From the NCBI GenBank assembly GCA_900471525.1, contig UCEZ01000012.1, positions 1 to 64,000 of the forward strand: 64,000 bases of DNA. The letters are read 5' to 3'. The stretch's first letter is position 1. Every line of letters begins with the position of its first letter. The notes beneath the pieces are model-generated. The model saw nothing but the letters and a program-made list of their open reading frames with translations. It ran no database searches and was not told the DNA's origin. Below, piece by piece: positions 46,041-54,085 of the stretch. The stretch comes from Hyphomicrobiales bacterium (lineage in GTDB: Bacteria; Pseudomonadota; Alphaproteobacteria; Rhizobiales; Rhizobiaceae). Made by a program: the position numbers and the translations under genes.

Positions 46041-46934
46041 ATGAGTGAAGAATCCGCTTACCGCCCACGGACTCAAGGCGCGGAGGAAGTGGGAGAAGGA
46101 ATGGCGCAAGAACTCGTGGTGCTTCAATCTCTTTGGGCGATGGAGCGCAGACATACCGACGGCTTTGAGCCCTCGCTGGAGTCCAACCTCGACAGAATTT
46201 TCGAGGGCAATTTCGCTGGAACAAGTGCGCAATGGGACGATCATGCATATGTGTCCCACTTGTCTCAACTATTGACTGATAGGAATCTGATTGCCGAGGG
46301 CATCGTTTTTCCGAAATCGGTGGAAGAGCTCAAACCGATACTGGACTTGGCAACTCGATTCCCAGTTTGCCACCTCAATGTTCAGCCTGACATTCGTCCA
46401 CGGCGAATTGAGGAGTGCCTGCCATTCCTGGAAGGGTGCCTGCGCTTGGCGGAGGAGGTCGATTTTCCGATATATTTCGAGACTCATCGGGATCGGATGA
46501 CAACCGATTTGCTGTTTACCCTGGACCTGATGGACGCGATCCCGGGCATGCCGCTTCTCGCCGATCTCTCGCACCTGCTGGTGGGTCGAGAGTTTCCATA
46601 TCCGGTATCGGAGGAAAACCATCGGCTCATCTATCGAATTCTTGAGAACAGCTGGGCGCTACATGGCAGGGTTGCTTCCCGAGAGCAGGTGCAGATCGAG
46701 ATTTCATTCCCCCACCACCAAATCTGGGTCGATCTCTTCGCGCACTGGTGGGATCACGGAATGCGCAGTTGGCGAAAACGAGCTCACTCAGATGCCAAAC
46801 TGGTGTTCACCTGCGAGTTAGGCCCCAAGCCCTATTCGATAACCGGTCGAGACGGCAATGACTCCACGGACAGGTGGGCGGAGTCGCTGCTGCTCAAGGA
46901 TTTAGCCACGCGGCTTTGGGTGGCGACGGCCTGA
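46041..46934 (+). CDS. Sugar isomerase/epimerase-like TIM-barrel protein
   Basis: Up to 297 residues from ATG 46041; ATG 46101, preceded by GGAGGAAGTGGGAGAAGG, is an equally good or better start (277 residues, MAQELVVLQSLWAMERRHTD). Barrel motifs: HLNVQPDIRPRRIEECLP, YFETHRDRMTTDLLFTLDLM with possible metal residues ETHRD, LLADLSHLLVGREF, and FTCELGPKPYSITGRDG. This fits the xylose-isomerase-like (AP_endonuc_2) superfamily. It is probably another step in inositol-derivative breakdown; the substrate is not known. Confidence 0.8.
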   Translation: MSEESAYRPRTQGAEEVGEGMAQELVVLQSLWAMERRHTDGFEPSLESNLDRIFEGNFAGTSAQWDDHAYVSHLSQLLTDRNLIAEGIVFPKSVEELKPILDLATRFPVCHLNVQPDIRPRRIEECLPFLEGCLRLAEEVDFPIYFETHRDRMTTDLLFTLDLMDAIPGMPLLADLSHLLVGREFPYPVSEENHRLIYRILENSWALHGRVASREQVQIEISFPHHQIWVDLFAHWWDHGMRSWRKRAHSDAKLVFTCELGPKPYSITGRDGNDSTDRWAESLLLKDLATRLWVATA

Positions 46935-46970
46935 TCGTGAGCGAGCGATGATCGTGGGAGCCCCATCAAT

Positions 46971-46988
46971 GTGATGCGTTCGCATCAC
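46971..46988. promoter_or_regulatory. LacI-type operator before the hydroxylase-superfamily gene
   Basis: GTGATGCGTTCGCATCAC: perfect 8-bp arms around TT. It is 69 bp upstream of the hydroxylase start at 47057 and almost identical to the site at 50224 (16 of 18 bases). Best example of the island palindrome; likely bound by one of the two paralogous LacI proteins. Confidence 0.65.
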
Positions 46989-47056
46989 TGCAATTGTTGT
47001 TCGGGGGGATAAGTCAGGTGATAACCGAGACATAAAATTCACAGGGAGTTCTTGCT

Positions 47057-48097
47057 ATGGACGACTCGCTTTTTGGCAAGCGAAACAAACGAGGCGATTG
47101 GGCCCCGAACCGGGTGATCGAGTACGCCCCGGTGTTTACCTGGCCCGCCAAGCCTTTTGCATTCCTCAAGTGGTTCTTCGGCTTTCCCGGATTTCTCTTT
47201 CCATGGACGGTCACCTACGCTGCCTTCGCCACCATCATGTGGCTCTATCTCACGCCATCAATGGAAACGATGAAGACGTTCGAGCCTGGCTGGATCGCTT
47301 ACGTTTTTGCGCGAAACACCGTTATCGTTCTCTTGTGGGTCGGCTTTTTCCATCTTCGTCTTTACATGCAACGCAGGCAGGGTACGAACTTCAAATACAA
47401 TGGTCAGTGGCCATCCACATCCAACGACGCGTTCCTTTTCAAAAATCAGAACATCGACAATCTGATTTGGACATTCGCGAGCGCGGTCCCTTTCTGGACG
47501 GCTTATGAAGCTCTGACGCTCTGGGCCTTCGCCAACGGCTATATTCCCTATGTCGATGCCGCGGAGCATCCGATATATTTCGTGCTGCTCATGCTCGCGG
47601 TGCCTCTGTTCCGTGAACTGCATTTCTACTGCGTGCACCGTCTGATCCATTGGCCGCCGTTGTACAGAACAGTTCACAAGCTTCACCACAACAACGTAAA
47701 TCCTGGGCCATGGTCCGGCTTGGCAATGCATCCCGTAGAGCATCTGCTCTATTTCTCTGGTGTCTTGATCCATTGGGTTGTCCCATCCCACCCCATTCAC
47801 GCGGTGTTCCAACTGGCGCATGCAGCTCTCTCGCCTGGACCTGGTCATGCCGGATTTGACAAGATCGAAGTTGGTGAGGGTGGCATGGACCTCCCTTGCT
47901 ACGATCACTACCTTCACCACAAATATTTCGAATGCAACTATGCGGACAACGGTGTCTTCCCGGTAGATAAGCTCTTTGGTACCTTCCACGATGGCACGCC
48001 TGAATCCCAGGAGCGAATGGACCGGCGCTTCATGGCTCAAGCGAAAAAGGCGGCGGAGAAAGCCGAACGGAAAAAGCGACGATCGACGGTAAGTTGA
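47057..48097 (+). CDS. Fatty-acid hydroxylase/sterol desaturase superfamily membrane protein (copy 2)
   Basis: 346 residues with KRNKRGDWAP at the start as in the copy at 20366. His cluster: RELHFYCVHRLIHW, KLHHNNVNPGPWSG and HYLHHKYFECNYADNG. Four hydrophobic segments. Belongs to the non-haem diiron hydroxylase superfamily, so it needs O2 and electrons, possibly from the Rieske ferredoxin and reductase at 38.4-40.0 kb. Shares GPWSGLxMHPVEHLLYFSG-like features with copy 1. Operator 46971 lies upstream. Confidence 0.87.
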   Translation: MDDSLFGKRNKRGDWAPNRVIEYAPVFTWPAKPFAFLKWFFGFPGFLFPWTVTYAAFATIMWLYLTPSMETMKTFEPGWIAYVFARNTVIVLLWVGFFHLRLYMQRRQGTNFKYNGQWPSTSNDAFLFKNQNIDNLIWTFASAVPFWTAYEALTLWAFANGYIPYVDAAEHPIYFVLLMLAVPLFRELHFYCVHRLIHWPPLYRTVHKLHHNNVNPGPWSGLAMHPVEHLLYFSGVLIHWVVPSHPIHAVFQLAHAALSPGPGHAGFDKIEVGEGGMDLPCYDHYLHHKYFECNYADNGVFPVDKLFGTFHDGTPESQERMDRRFMAQAKKAAEKAERKKRRSTVS

Positions 48098-48213
48098 GAG
48101 CGGGGGGCTGGGCGCACGTCTAGCCCCTTGTTCGTTATAGGACTGCTCCTATTTCCCCCGTGCGGTTGTGCATCGTTTGGGAAAATTGATCTCGCCAGGA
48201 ACGGGTTCTCGCC

Positions 48214-49251
48214 ATGCCATCCAAACAAAAAGCCGGCAAGGTAAACCTACAGCACATCGCGGACAGGGCCGGCGTTGGGATCGCAACCGTCGATCGCGTA
48301 CTGAATGAGCGTGGGAATGTCAGTTCCGCAACCACAAACAAGGTGTTGAATGCCGCGCGAGAGATGCAGCTGAAGCGGCATTTGCCTGAATCCTATTACA
48401 AGGCGGTTCGTATCGAAGTGCTGCTCGCCAGACCGGAGCTGCCTTTGATTGATCGCATGAATCAGGAGTTCAAGCGGCTATCGCGAAGCATAGATCGATC
48501 GGTCTTTATCCATAGGAAAATTCTGAGAAACGAACGGCCTGAAACCATCGCAGCCGCTATCAAAGAAACCTCAGGCAACGCGGTGATCGTTTATGCGCAA
48601 GAACACGAAGTCGTCCATCAGGCGATCGAACGAAACCTTGCTCTCAACATCCAAACTGTGACGATCATATCTGATCTTCCGAACGCACTACGGCTGGCGA
48701 ACGTCGGAATAGACAATCGGAAGGCCGGTCGCACCGCGGCATATTTCGTTTCCAACATGTCCCCGCCTGGCTCCAAATTTCTGATACTGTGCAACCATCT
48801 CGGCTTTCATGGCCATTCCGAACGCGTGCGCGGGTTTCTCGATTTTCTGACCGAGAACAGGCCTGATTTGTCGGTGGTTGAAGTGATCGAAGGCTTCGAC
48901 GATGACGCCCGCTCCCATGTCGGGCTGAGCCAAGCGCTTGCCAAACATGCTCACATCGCGGCAATTTACAATACAGGGGCGGCAAATGGTGCGGTGTTTT
49001 CCGTTCTGAAGCCGCTCGCCAAAGAGTCAAGACCGCTCTTCGTGGGCCACGAGCTCACTGACGAGACACGGCAGATGCTCAAGTCTGGCATAATGACGAT
49101 GGTGATCGACCAGAACCCCGAGATGCAGGCACTATGGGCGGTCGAGGTAATTCTCAATAGGCTCGGTTTCGCGGGTACGGCGAAGCGGGATGAGAGCGGG
49201 CAGATACGCGTACCCTTCACCCTCTACAGTCCGGAAAACATCATCGAGTAA
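48214..49251 (+). CDS. LacI-family regulator (island, copy B)
   Basis: 345 residues; HTH NLQHIADRAGVGIATVDRVL, sensor domain with LANVGIDNRKAGRTAAYFVS, LCNHLGFHGHSERVRGFLDF and VGHELTDETRQMLKSG. Paralogue of the regulator at 43625. It is downstream of the hydroxylase gene and convergent with the PanB-like gene. Probably regulates hydroxylase and PanB-like units through the palindromes at 46971 and 50224. Confidence 0.92.
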   Translation: MPSKQKAGKVNLQHIADRAGVGIATVDRVLNERGNVSSATTNKVLNAAREMQLKRHLPESYYKAVRIEVLLARPELPLIDRMNQEFKRLSRSIDRSVFIHRKILRNERPETIAAAIKETSGNAVIVYAQEHEVVHQAIERNLALNIQTVTIISDLPNALRLANVGIDNRKAGRTAAYFVSNMSPPGSKFLILCNHLGFHGHSERVRGFLDFLTENRPDLSVVEVIEGFDDDARSHVGLSQALAKHAHIAAIYNTGAANGAVFSVLKPLAKESRPLFVGHELTDETRQMLKSGIMTMVIDQNPEMQALWAVEVILNRLGFAGTAKRDESGQIRVPFTLYSPENIIE

Positions 49252-49266
49252 GCAGATCCGGACCCG

Positions 49267-50058
49267 CTATGCGTTGGCGACTTTCTCCAGAAAGGCATCA
49301 AACATGCGCTCATCCATTCTGACTTCGTGCTTGGGCTCCGGGTAAATGCCGGCTTCAACCTCACTGGCAAAGGCGCGATATGCGTCGACCCGCAATCTTT
49401 GGACCTTCGCAAGCTCCGACGGTATGTCCGCATATCGTTTTGCGTGGCGGGGATAGTGGCCCGAGTTTGTGCCTAGGATGTCGGCACTGAAGAGGTACTG
49501 CGTGTCACATGCAGAGCCACAGCCCATGCCCTGCGTTATCATTCTGGTATTCTTTGTAAGAAAGTCCGCGAGTTGAACGGGCACTACTTCCATCTCGACT
49601 GCCCAGGCTCCGGCGCTTTCGAGAGCCTTCATTTTCCGATAGATACCAAGAGCTTCTTCTTCGGTCTTTCCTATGGCGCGATAATTTGTCCAGGTAGCCC
49701 ATCGCGGTACCAGTCCGACATGTCCGGTTACCGGGATTCCTTCCTTCGCCATAGCCTCGACGATGGTGAGATTGCCAGTGAAATACACAGCGTCGGCGCC
49801 GATCTCAAGCGCCTCGAACCCAACTCGGATACCATCCGACGCACTGCATATCGCGCCCTGCTTGGGGGCAGCTTGAATGAACACGCTTGGCGCCGCGGAC
49901 CGTATTTCCAGGAGAGCTGGCGACACTTCGAATGTGAAAATATCCACGCCCGCCTCGGCAGCGGCGGCGGCTTCGAGACCGTCATTAACGTGAAGTTCGA
50001 GGAACTTCTGCTTTCCTTTCGATTGCAGGAAGTCGTAAACGGATCGCTTCTTGGTCAT
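49267..50058 (-). CDS. PanB-like protein with altered active site (copy 2)
   Basis: 263 residues from ATG 50058 (SD AAGGACC). Parallel to the copy at 19584: ELHVNDGLEAAAAAEAGVDI, VFIQAAPKQGA, AVYFTGNL, GIPVTGHVGLVPRWATWT, EMEVVPVQLADFL and GMGCGSACDTQYLF. The same positions that hold metal ligands and Lys in true PanB are changed (FIQAAP, VYFTGN), while His in GHVGL and Glu in EMEVVP remain. An identical pattern in both copies shows a conserved subfamily rather than decay. The operator at 50224 is 166 bp upstream. Function unknown. Confidence 0.75.
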   Translation of the reverse strand: MTKKRSVYDFLQSKGKQKFLELHVNDGLEAAAAAEAGVDIFTFEVSPALLEIRSAAPSVFIQAAPKQGAICSASDGIRVGFEALEIGADAVYFTGNLTIVEAMAKEGIPVTGHVGLVPRWATWTNYRAIGKTEEEALGIYRKMKALESAGAWAVEMEVVPVQLADFLTKNTRMITQGMGCGSACDTQYLFSADILGTNSGHYPRHAKRYADIPSELAKVQRLRVDAYRAFASEVEAGIYPEPKHEVRMDERMFDAFLEKVANA

Positions 50059-50223
50059 GGTTGGTCCTTGTCGCCGCTGTCCCGAGATCGCAATGCACAT
50101 AGTGCCCTGCCGCGGAGGCTCGCCGAACAGCCAGGAGTACCGCGCGCCTCCCGGTCTCAGCATGGCGCCGCGGGGATCGCTCTCAACAACAATACTGATC
50201 AAAATCCATCAGTTCTTCTCCTT

Positions 50224-50241
50224 GTGATGGGTTCACATCAC
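50224..50241. promoter_or_regulatory. LacI-type operator between PanB-like and aldo/keto reductase genes
   Basis: GTGATGGGTTCACATCAC, two bases different from the palindrome at 46971. It lies in the 459-bp divergent region between the PanB-like gene (starting 50058, leftwards) and the reductase (starting 50518, rightwards), so one site may serve both. Confidence 0.62.
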
Positions 50242-50517
50242 CAACTCGGATTACGCGGTCTGCGAATTGTGGTCCAATCACACACGATGGAGCGGCTCGG
50301 CGCTGAGTGGGGAGGATTTGCAGCGAGAAGACCGCGAAGCGCTCCGTGTCGGCAGCTGACCAATTATGAAATTGCAGAGCCCTCTTCCTCCCGGGCGACA
50401 TGTTCGCCGTGCGGTTCTGCCCGTGTCGCTCCCGCATGATCCTCCCGCGGGAGCGACACAACACCCGAACTGATGGTGCTCCGTCATGATCAATTGGAAT
50501 TGAAGTGGGTTTACGAG

Positions 50518-51492
50518 ATGAAATATCGACAGTTTGGCAAGACGGGTTGGCAGGTAAGTGAGATCGCGTTTGGCGGCTGGCAGTTGGGAGGAGATTGGGG
50601 AGTGGTCGACGACTCTCAGTCGATTGAAACCCTTCTCCATGCGTATGAACGGGGCATCAATTTCGTCGATACCGCTGAGCTGTACGGCAGCGGCCGAAGC
50701 GAAGAAGTAATCGGCCGATCACTCAAGGAATGGAAAGGCGACAAGATATATGTTGCCACCAAGGTGCAGCCTATCAGGTGGCCAGACCCCAATCTATCTG
50801 ACCCGGAGATGAGGGGGCGATATCCGAACTGGCATTTGCGGGAGAATGTCGAAAATTCGTTGCGGCGATTGGACGTGGAGCGCATCGACCTGTTCCAGCT
50901 TCATTGCTGGGTGGCGGACGGGCTACAGACGCTAGAGTGGCTGGAAGTCTTGAATAGCCTGCGGCAGGAAGGAAAGATCGACAAGATTGGAGTTTCCATC
51001 CGCGATTACCGTCCCGAGGAAGGCGTCGACCTTGCGCGCTTCGGGCTCGTCGACTCCATCCAAGTGGTTTTCAATCTCTTCGAGCAGAGACCCGCTTCAG
51101 AATTGTTCAAGGCGGGTGAGCAGACGAACACCGCATTCATCGCTCGAGTGCCTCTCGATTCCGGTTCGCTTGTGGGAAATTGGACCGAACTTACCCACAA
51201 GACGTGGGAGCCGACATCGGTCCCCGCCACGCTCTTCAGGGGGAAGCGGTTTGCTGAGACTCTGAAGCGGGTCAACGCCCTCAAGCATGAAATAGCCCCT
51301 TTCTTCGGCTCGCTTGCGGAAGCCGCCATGCGTTACGCCCTGAGCGCGCCCGCCTTGTCGACCCTGATCCCCGGAATGAAGAACAAGGAAGAGGTTGACA
51401 TGAATATCGCCTACTCCGACGGAATGCCGTTTCCAGCCGAGTTGTCCGAGCGGCTCACCAAGCATTCATGGCCGAGAAATTTCTACGTATGA
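50518..51492 (+). CDS. Aldo/keto reductase
   Basis: 324 residues from ATG 50518 (AAATATCG context; upstream ATG 50473 adds an atypical extension). TIM-barrel AKR motifs: MKYRQFGKTGWQVSEIAFGG, catalytic Asp/Tyr in FVDTAELYGSGRSE, Lys in IYVATKVQP, His in FQLHCWV, and the NADP segment LSAPALSTLIPGMKNKEE. It probably reduces or oxidises an inosose or sugar intermediate. It lies 113 bp before mocC-like gene on the same strand. Confidence 0.9.
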   Translation: MKYRQFGKTGWQVSEIAFGGWQLGGDWGVVDDSQSIETLLHAYERGINFVDTAELYGSGRSEEVIGRSLKEWKGDKIYVATKVQPIRWPDPNLSDPEMRGRYPNWHLRENVENSLRRLDVERIDLFQLHCWVADGLQTLEWLEVLNSLRQEGKIDKIGVSIRDYRPEEGVDLARFGLVDSIQVVFNLFEQRPASELFKAGEQTNTAFIARVPLDSGSLVGNWTELTHKTWEPTSVPATLFRGKRFAETLKRVNALKHEIAPFFGSLAEAAMRYALSAPALSTLIPGMKNKEEVDMNIAYSDGMPFPAELSERLTKHSWPRNFYV

Positions 51493-51604
51493 GGCGGATT
51501 ACCCGATCGCGTGTTCGATGGCGACGAGGCGCCTCCGGCATTTGCATTTTTTGACAGAACAATGGCCATCAGGCCCAACGACATGGAAACGAGGAGGATC
51601 GTCC

Positions 51605-52447
51605 GTGGCTGACAAAACAAAATTCGCGCTCAATCACATGACAACGCCGAGGCTAGATAGCCGGGAGCTCATCGACTTGGCAGCCAAGCTTGGCTGCATC
51701 GGCGTCGAACTCCGAAACGATCTGGCGGACAAAGGCCTTGCGACGCGCGAATTCTTCGATGGCGAGCGGCCTATGGAGATCGGCGAGTATGCACGCGGCA
51801 AAGGGGTGCGGCTCCTGGGTCTTTCCGAAGCATATGGTTTCAATCGGTGGTCCGAAACGATGAAGGACAAGATCAGCCTTCTGATCGCCCAGGCGAAGGA
51901 GAGCGGGGCCGAGTCCATAAGCCTGATACCGAGCAATGACGGGGCTGAGCAGCCGAGCGAACGGCGCTTGTCCGATCTTCGGAACGCTCTCGCCACGATC
52001 ATGCCCATGCTTGAAGAAGCGGACCTTGTCGCGCTCGTCGAGCCACTCGGTTTCACGACATCGTCGCTGCGGTTGAAGCGGGAAGCAGTCGACGCGATCG
52101 AGGCCGTCAATGGCAAAGGTCGCTTCCGCCTCGTGCATGACACGTTCCACCATTTCCTCGCCGGTGAGACTGAATACTTTCCCGAATGGACGGGGATAGT
52201 TCACATTTCGGGCGTGGTTGATCCGATGCTTGCCCCTGAAGAAATGCAGGATGGTCACCGCATCCTGGTAGACGAAGCCGATCGACTAGGGAACGTCGAG
52301 CAAATCAAGATGCTGGAGGCAATGGGGTACAAAGGCGCTTATTCCTATGAGCTCTTCGCGACCTCGGTGCACGCCGATCCGACGATCGAAGCGAGCCTCC
52401 GGCAAAGCATGGAGTTCATCGGGGCGGCAGTCGCACGCGCGCGCTGA
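51605..52447 (+). CDS. mocC: MocC-like sugar isomerase/epimerase-family protein
   Basis: 280 residues from GTG 51605 (SD GAGGAGGATC). It begins MADKTKFALNHMTTPRLDSR with LAAKLGCIGVELRNDLADKG and LLGLSEAYGFNRWSE, which I recognise as the rhizopine-catabolism MocC pattern (AP_endonuc_2 TIM barrel, IolE-like). Central VALVEPLGFTTSSLR and VHDTFHHFLAGE supply putative metal residues. MocC is required for rhizopine use in S. meliloti (established). It ends the island just before the strong terminator at 52513. Confidence 0.83.
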   Translation: MADKTKFALNHMTTPRLDSRELIDLAAKLGCIGVELRNDLADKGLATREFFDGERPMEIGEYARGKGVRLLGLSEAYGFNRWSETMKDKISLLIAQAKESGAESISLIPSNDGAEQPSERRLSDLRNALATIMPMLEEADLVALVEPLGFTTSSLRLKREAVDAIEAVNGKGRFRLVHDTFHHFLAGETEYFPEWTGIVHISGVVDPMLAPEEMQDGHRILVDEADRLGNVEQIKMLEAMGYKGAYSYELFATSVHADPTIEASLRQSMEFIGAAVARAR

Positions 52448-52512
52448 CCGCGATCACGATTCGCGTGGGCGTCTCCTCCACAAGGATATCTCCCAAACAG
52501 CCCTACGCGGAA

Positions 52513-52541
52513 ACTGACCCCGGGCGTAGCCCGGGGTCAGT
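52513..52541 (+). terminator. Strong hairpin terminator after mocC-like gene
   Basis: A 13-bp perfect stem, ACTGACCCCGGGC (52513-52525) with GCCCGGGGTCAGT (52529-52541), loop GTA, 66 bp after the mocC stop. The following TAATTAC has few U, so efficiency is uncertain, but no other structure ends this transcript. Confidence 0.6.
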
Positions 52542-52548
52542 AATTACG

Positions 52549-52708
52549 ATAGATGCAGCGGTCTCTGACATGAGCGAACGGCCGGCCAGCTAAAATGAAC
52601 AGGGCGCTCGACCCTTGCGGGGAGCGCCCTGTCAGACCCGGACAACCACGCGCGACAGCCAAGCTGCTGCGAAAAGCGGTCATCAAAACGGGTAGTGAGC
52701 AATAGATG
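52549..52708. repeat. Direct repeat B with ligase-gene 3' end remnant (partner at 36111)
   Basis: Aligns with 36111-36269. Its first part reads DAAVSDMSERPAS-stop in the frame matching the ligase end NAAVFDMIERTAG-stop, then the shared AATGAACAGGGCGCTC hairpin and the GGACAACCACGCGCGACAG block. So a second ligase-type gene end once lay here; the rest of that gene is gone. The repeats bracket the 16-kb catabolic island. Confidence 0.8.
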
Positions 52709-52753
52709 TAGATCCGCTGCACGATGTTCAAGGCCTGTTCACTCGTGGGGCGC

Positions 52754-53121
52754 TCACGGCTCACCAACCCGTTCGAGTTCGAAGAAATAGATCCGATCGT
52801 CTGCCTGGATCGTCATCGCTTCTATGATCCTGCGATGATCCATCCTGCGGAAATGGTCGATAATCGGCTGATCGTCATACGCCATCGCGGCACTCGCCAC
52901 GCCCAGGGACGCCACGGGGCCTTTGGCCCGGAATCCGCGCGCATCTCCGGCGTGAACCGCTTGCCGAACCAGCCGAGGTTTTCCAGCACACCGTCGAAAG
53001 GGTGGCCGGACGGAATGCCCCGACCGGTCCATAGCCCGATGATCTCGCGCGCCTCCACCGGCGGCAAGCTTCGAAACTCATAGAGCGCTTTCTGCATCTC
53101 CGACTTGCTCACTGCCGACAA
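52754..53121 (-). pseudogene. DUF4334/GXWXG protein, frameshifted and internally deleted
   Basis: On the minus strand one frame gives EMQKALYEFRSLPPVEAREI, then IGLWTGRGIPSGHPFDGVLE and GWFGKRFTPEMRA (GXWXG domain). Another frame continues FRAKGPVASLGVASAAMAYD, DQPIIDHFRR and YFFELERVGEP (DUF4334 domain). The frame change lies near 52940, and roughly 40 residues expected between the domains are missing. It is therefore a broken gene; intact homologues are about 180 residues. Confidence 0.7.
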
Positions 53122-53148
53122 TCTTCTTCTGGCGATGGGACGTACGAA

Positions 53149-54048
53149 CTACGCGATATCGCCCTTCTCTTGTTCTTCCCGGCGCTGTTGGGTGCGCCGT
53201 TTTGACCTGGCCTTTTGCCGAGCGGTTCGCAACTCTTCCAGCGTCGGCAGCCACCAACCTCGAGCGAGCTCGTCTTTGCTATGTGGCGTTCTCGCTGGCC
53301 AGGTCATAACCAGTTCCGCCAGCGAACCAGGTCGCCACGACGCCCAAACATGCTCCTCGCTTTGGCCTGCAGGAAAATAGAACGCACTGACAGTCGCGGG
53401 ATCTGCCAACTCGCCGTCCATTCCTGTGAAGATGACGACACCAGCATGCGTGCCGATCGCACGCCCGAACGGCGGGACATCGTCAGCGGGAACAGGATAA
53501 CGTTGTCGCCGCCGCTCCCTCGATTTCCTTTTCGATGCTTCCTCTTCATCAGTGCCCTTCCTGGCCTCACGGCGCGCTTTCCTCACCTCGGGTTCGTTGT
53601 GTGCAGCGGCCGCCTCGATCGCCGGCCATCGCCGGCGGAGTTCGTCGTATGACCGGTAAGGGACAGTCCACAGTCGGCGATCTGCGTCCCAGCGTGCCGA
53701 CGGGATTTCGCGAATTTCGTTCACGACAGTGCGCGAGTAGGGAGTCCGGATTTGAAAGGCCGAAGGCGTGGTTTCGAGATAGTGGCTTTCGATCGGATCG
53801 AATGCGAAAGCGTCCCTACCCTTTTCGTCGGCAAACGCATCGGCTTCCGCTTCCATCTCGGAGAGCCAGCGACCGATGCGCCTTTCGGCGGTTCGCCCGG
53901 GCACGAACCAGGCATTCAGGCTGTCACTCCAGCGGGCGCGAGGGAAAGATTCCCGAAAGCGCTGCACGGTTATGCGATCGTGCGGCAGGTCGGTCGTTGC
54001 GCCAACACGTAGGTCAGATGGAGCGGTTTCGTTCGGTTCCTTTTCCAT
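53149..54048 (-). CDS. HARP-like domain protein next to ligD
   Basis: 299 residues from ATG 54048. Two similar segments, residues about 25-65 (ITVQRFRESFPRARWSDSLN, AWFVPGR) and about 98-145 (YSRTVVNEIREIPSARWDAD, RRLWTVPYRSYDEL), match the pattern of HARP domains, which in SMARCAL1-type proteins bind and reanneal DNA. A basic linker (RKARREARKGT... KRKSRERRRQR) follows, then a C-terminal part with no known domain. No helicase motifs. It is 37 bp downstream of ligD on the same strand, hinting at a role with DNA ends. Function inferred only. Confidence 0.55.
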   Translation of the reverse strand: MEKEPNETAPSDLRVGATTDLPHDRITVQRFRESFPRARWSDSLNAWFVPGRTAERRIGRWLSEMEAEADAFADEKGRDAFAFDPIESHYLETTPSAFQIRTPYSRTVVNEIREIPSARWDADRRLWTVPYRSYDELRRRWPAIEAAAAHNEPEVRKARREARKGTDEEEASKRKSRERRRQRYPVPADDVPPFGRAIGTHAGVVIFTGMDGELADPATVSAFYFPAGQSEEHVWASWRPGSLAELVMTWPARTPHSKDELARGWWLPTLEELRTARQKARSKRRTQQRREEQEKGDIA

Positions 54049-54085
54049 GGTGCCTTGCCGCCGGCCGCCGCGCGGCCTCAAAAGT

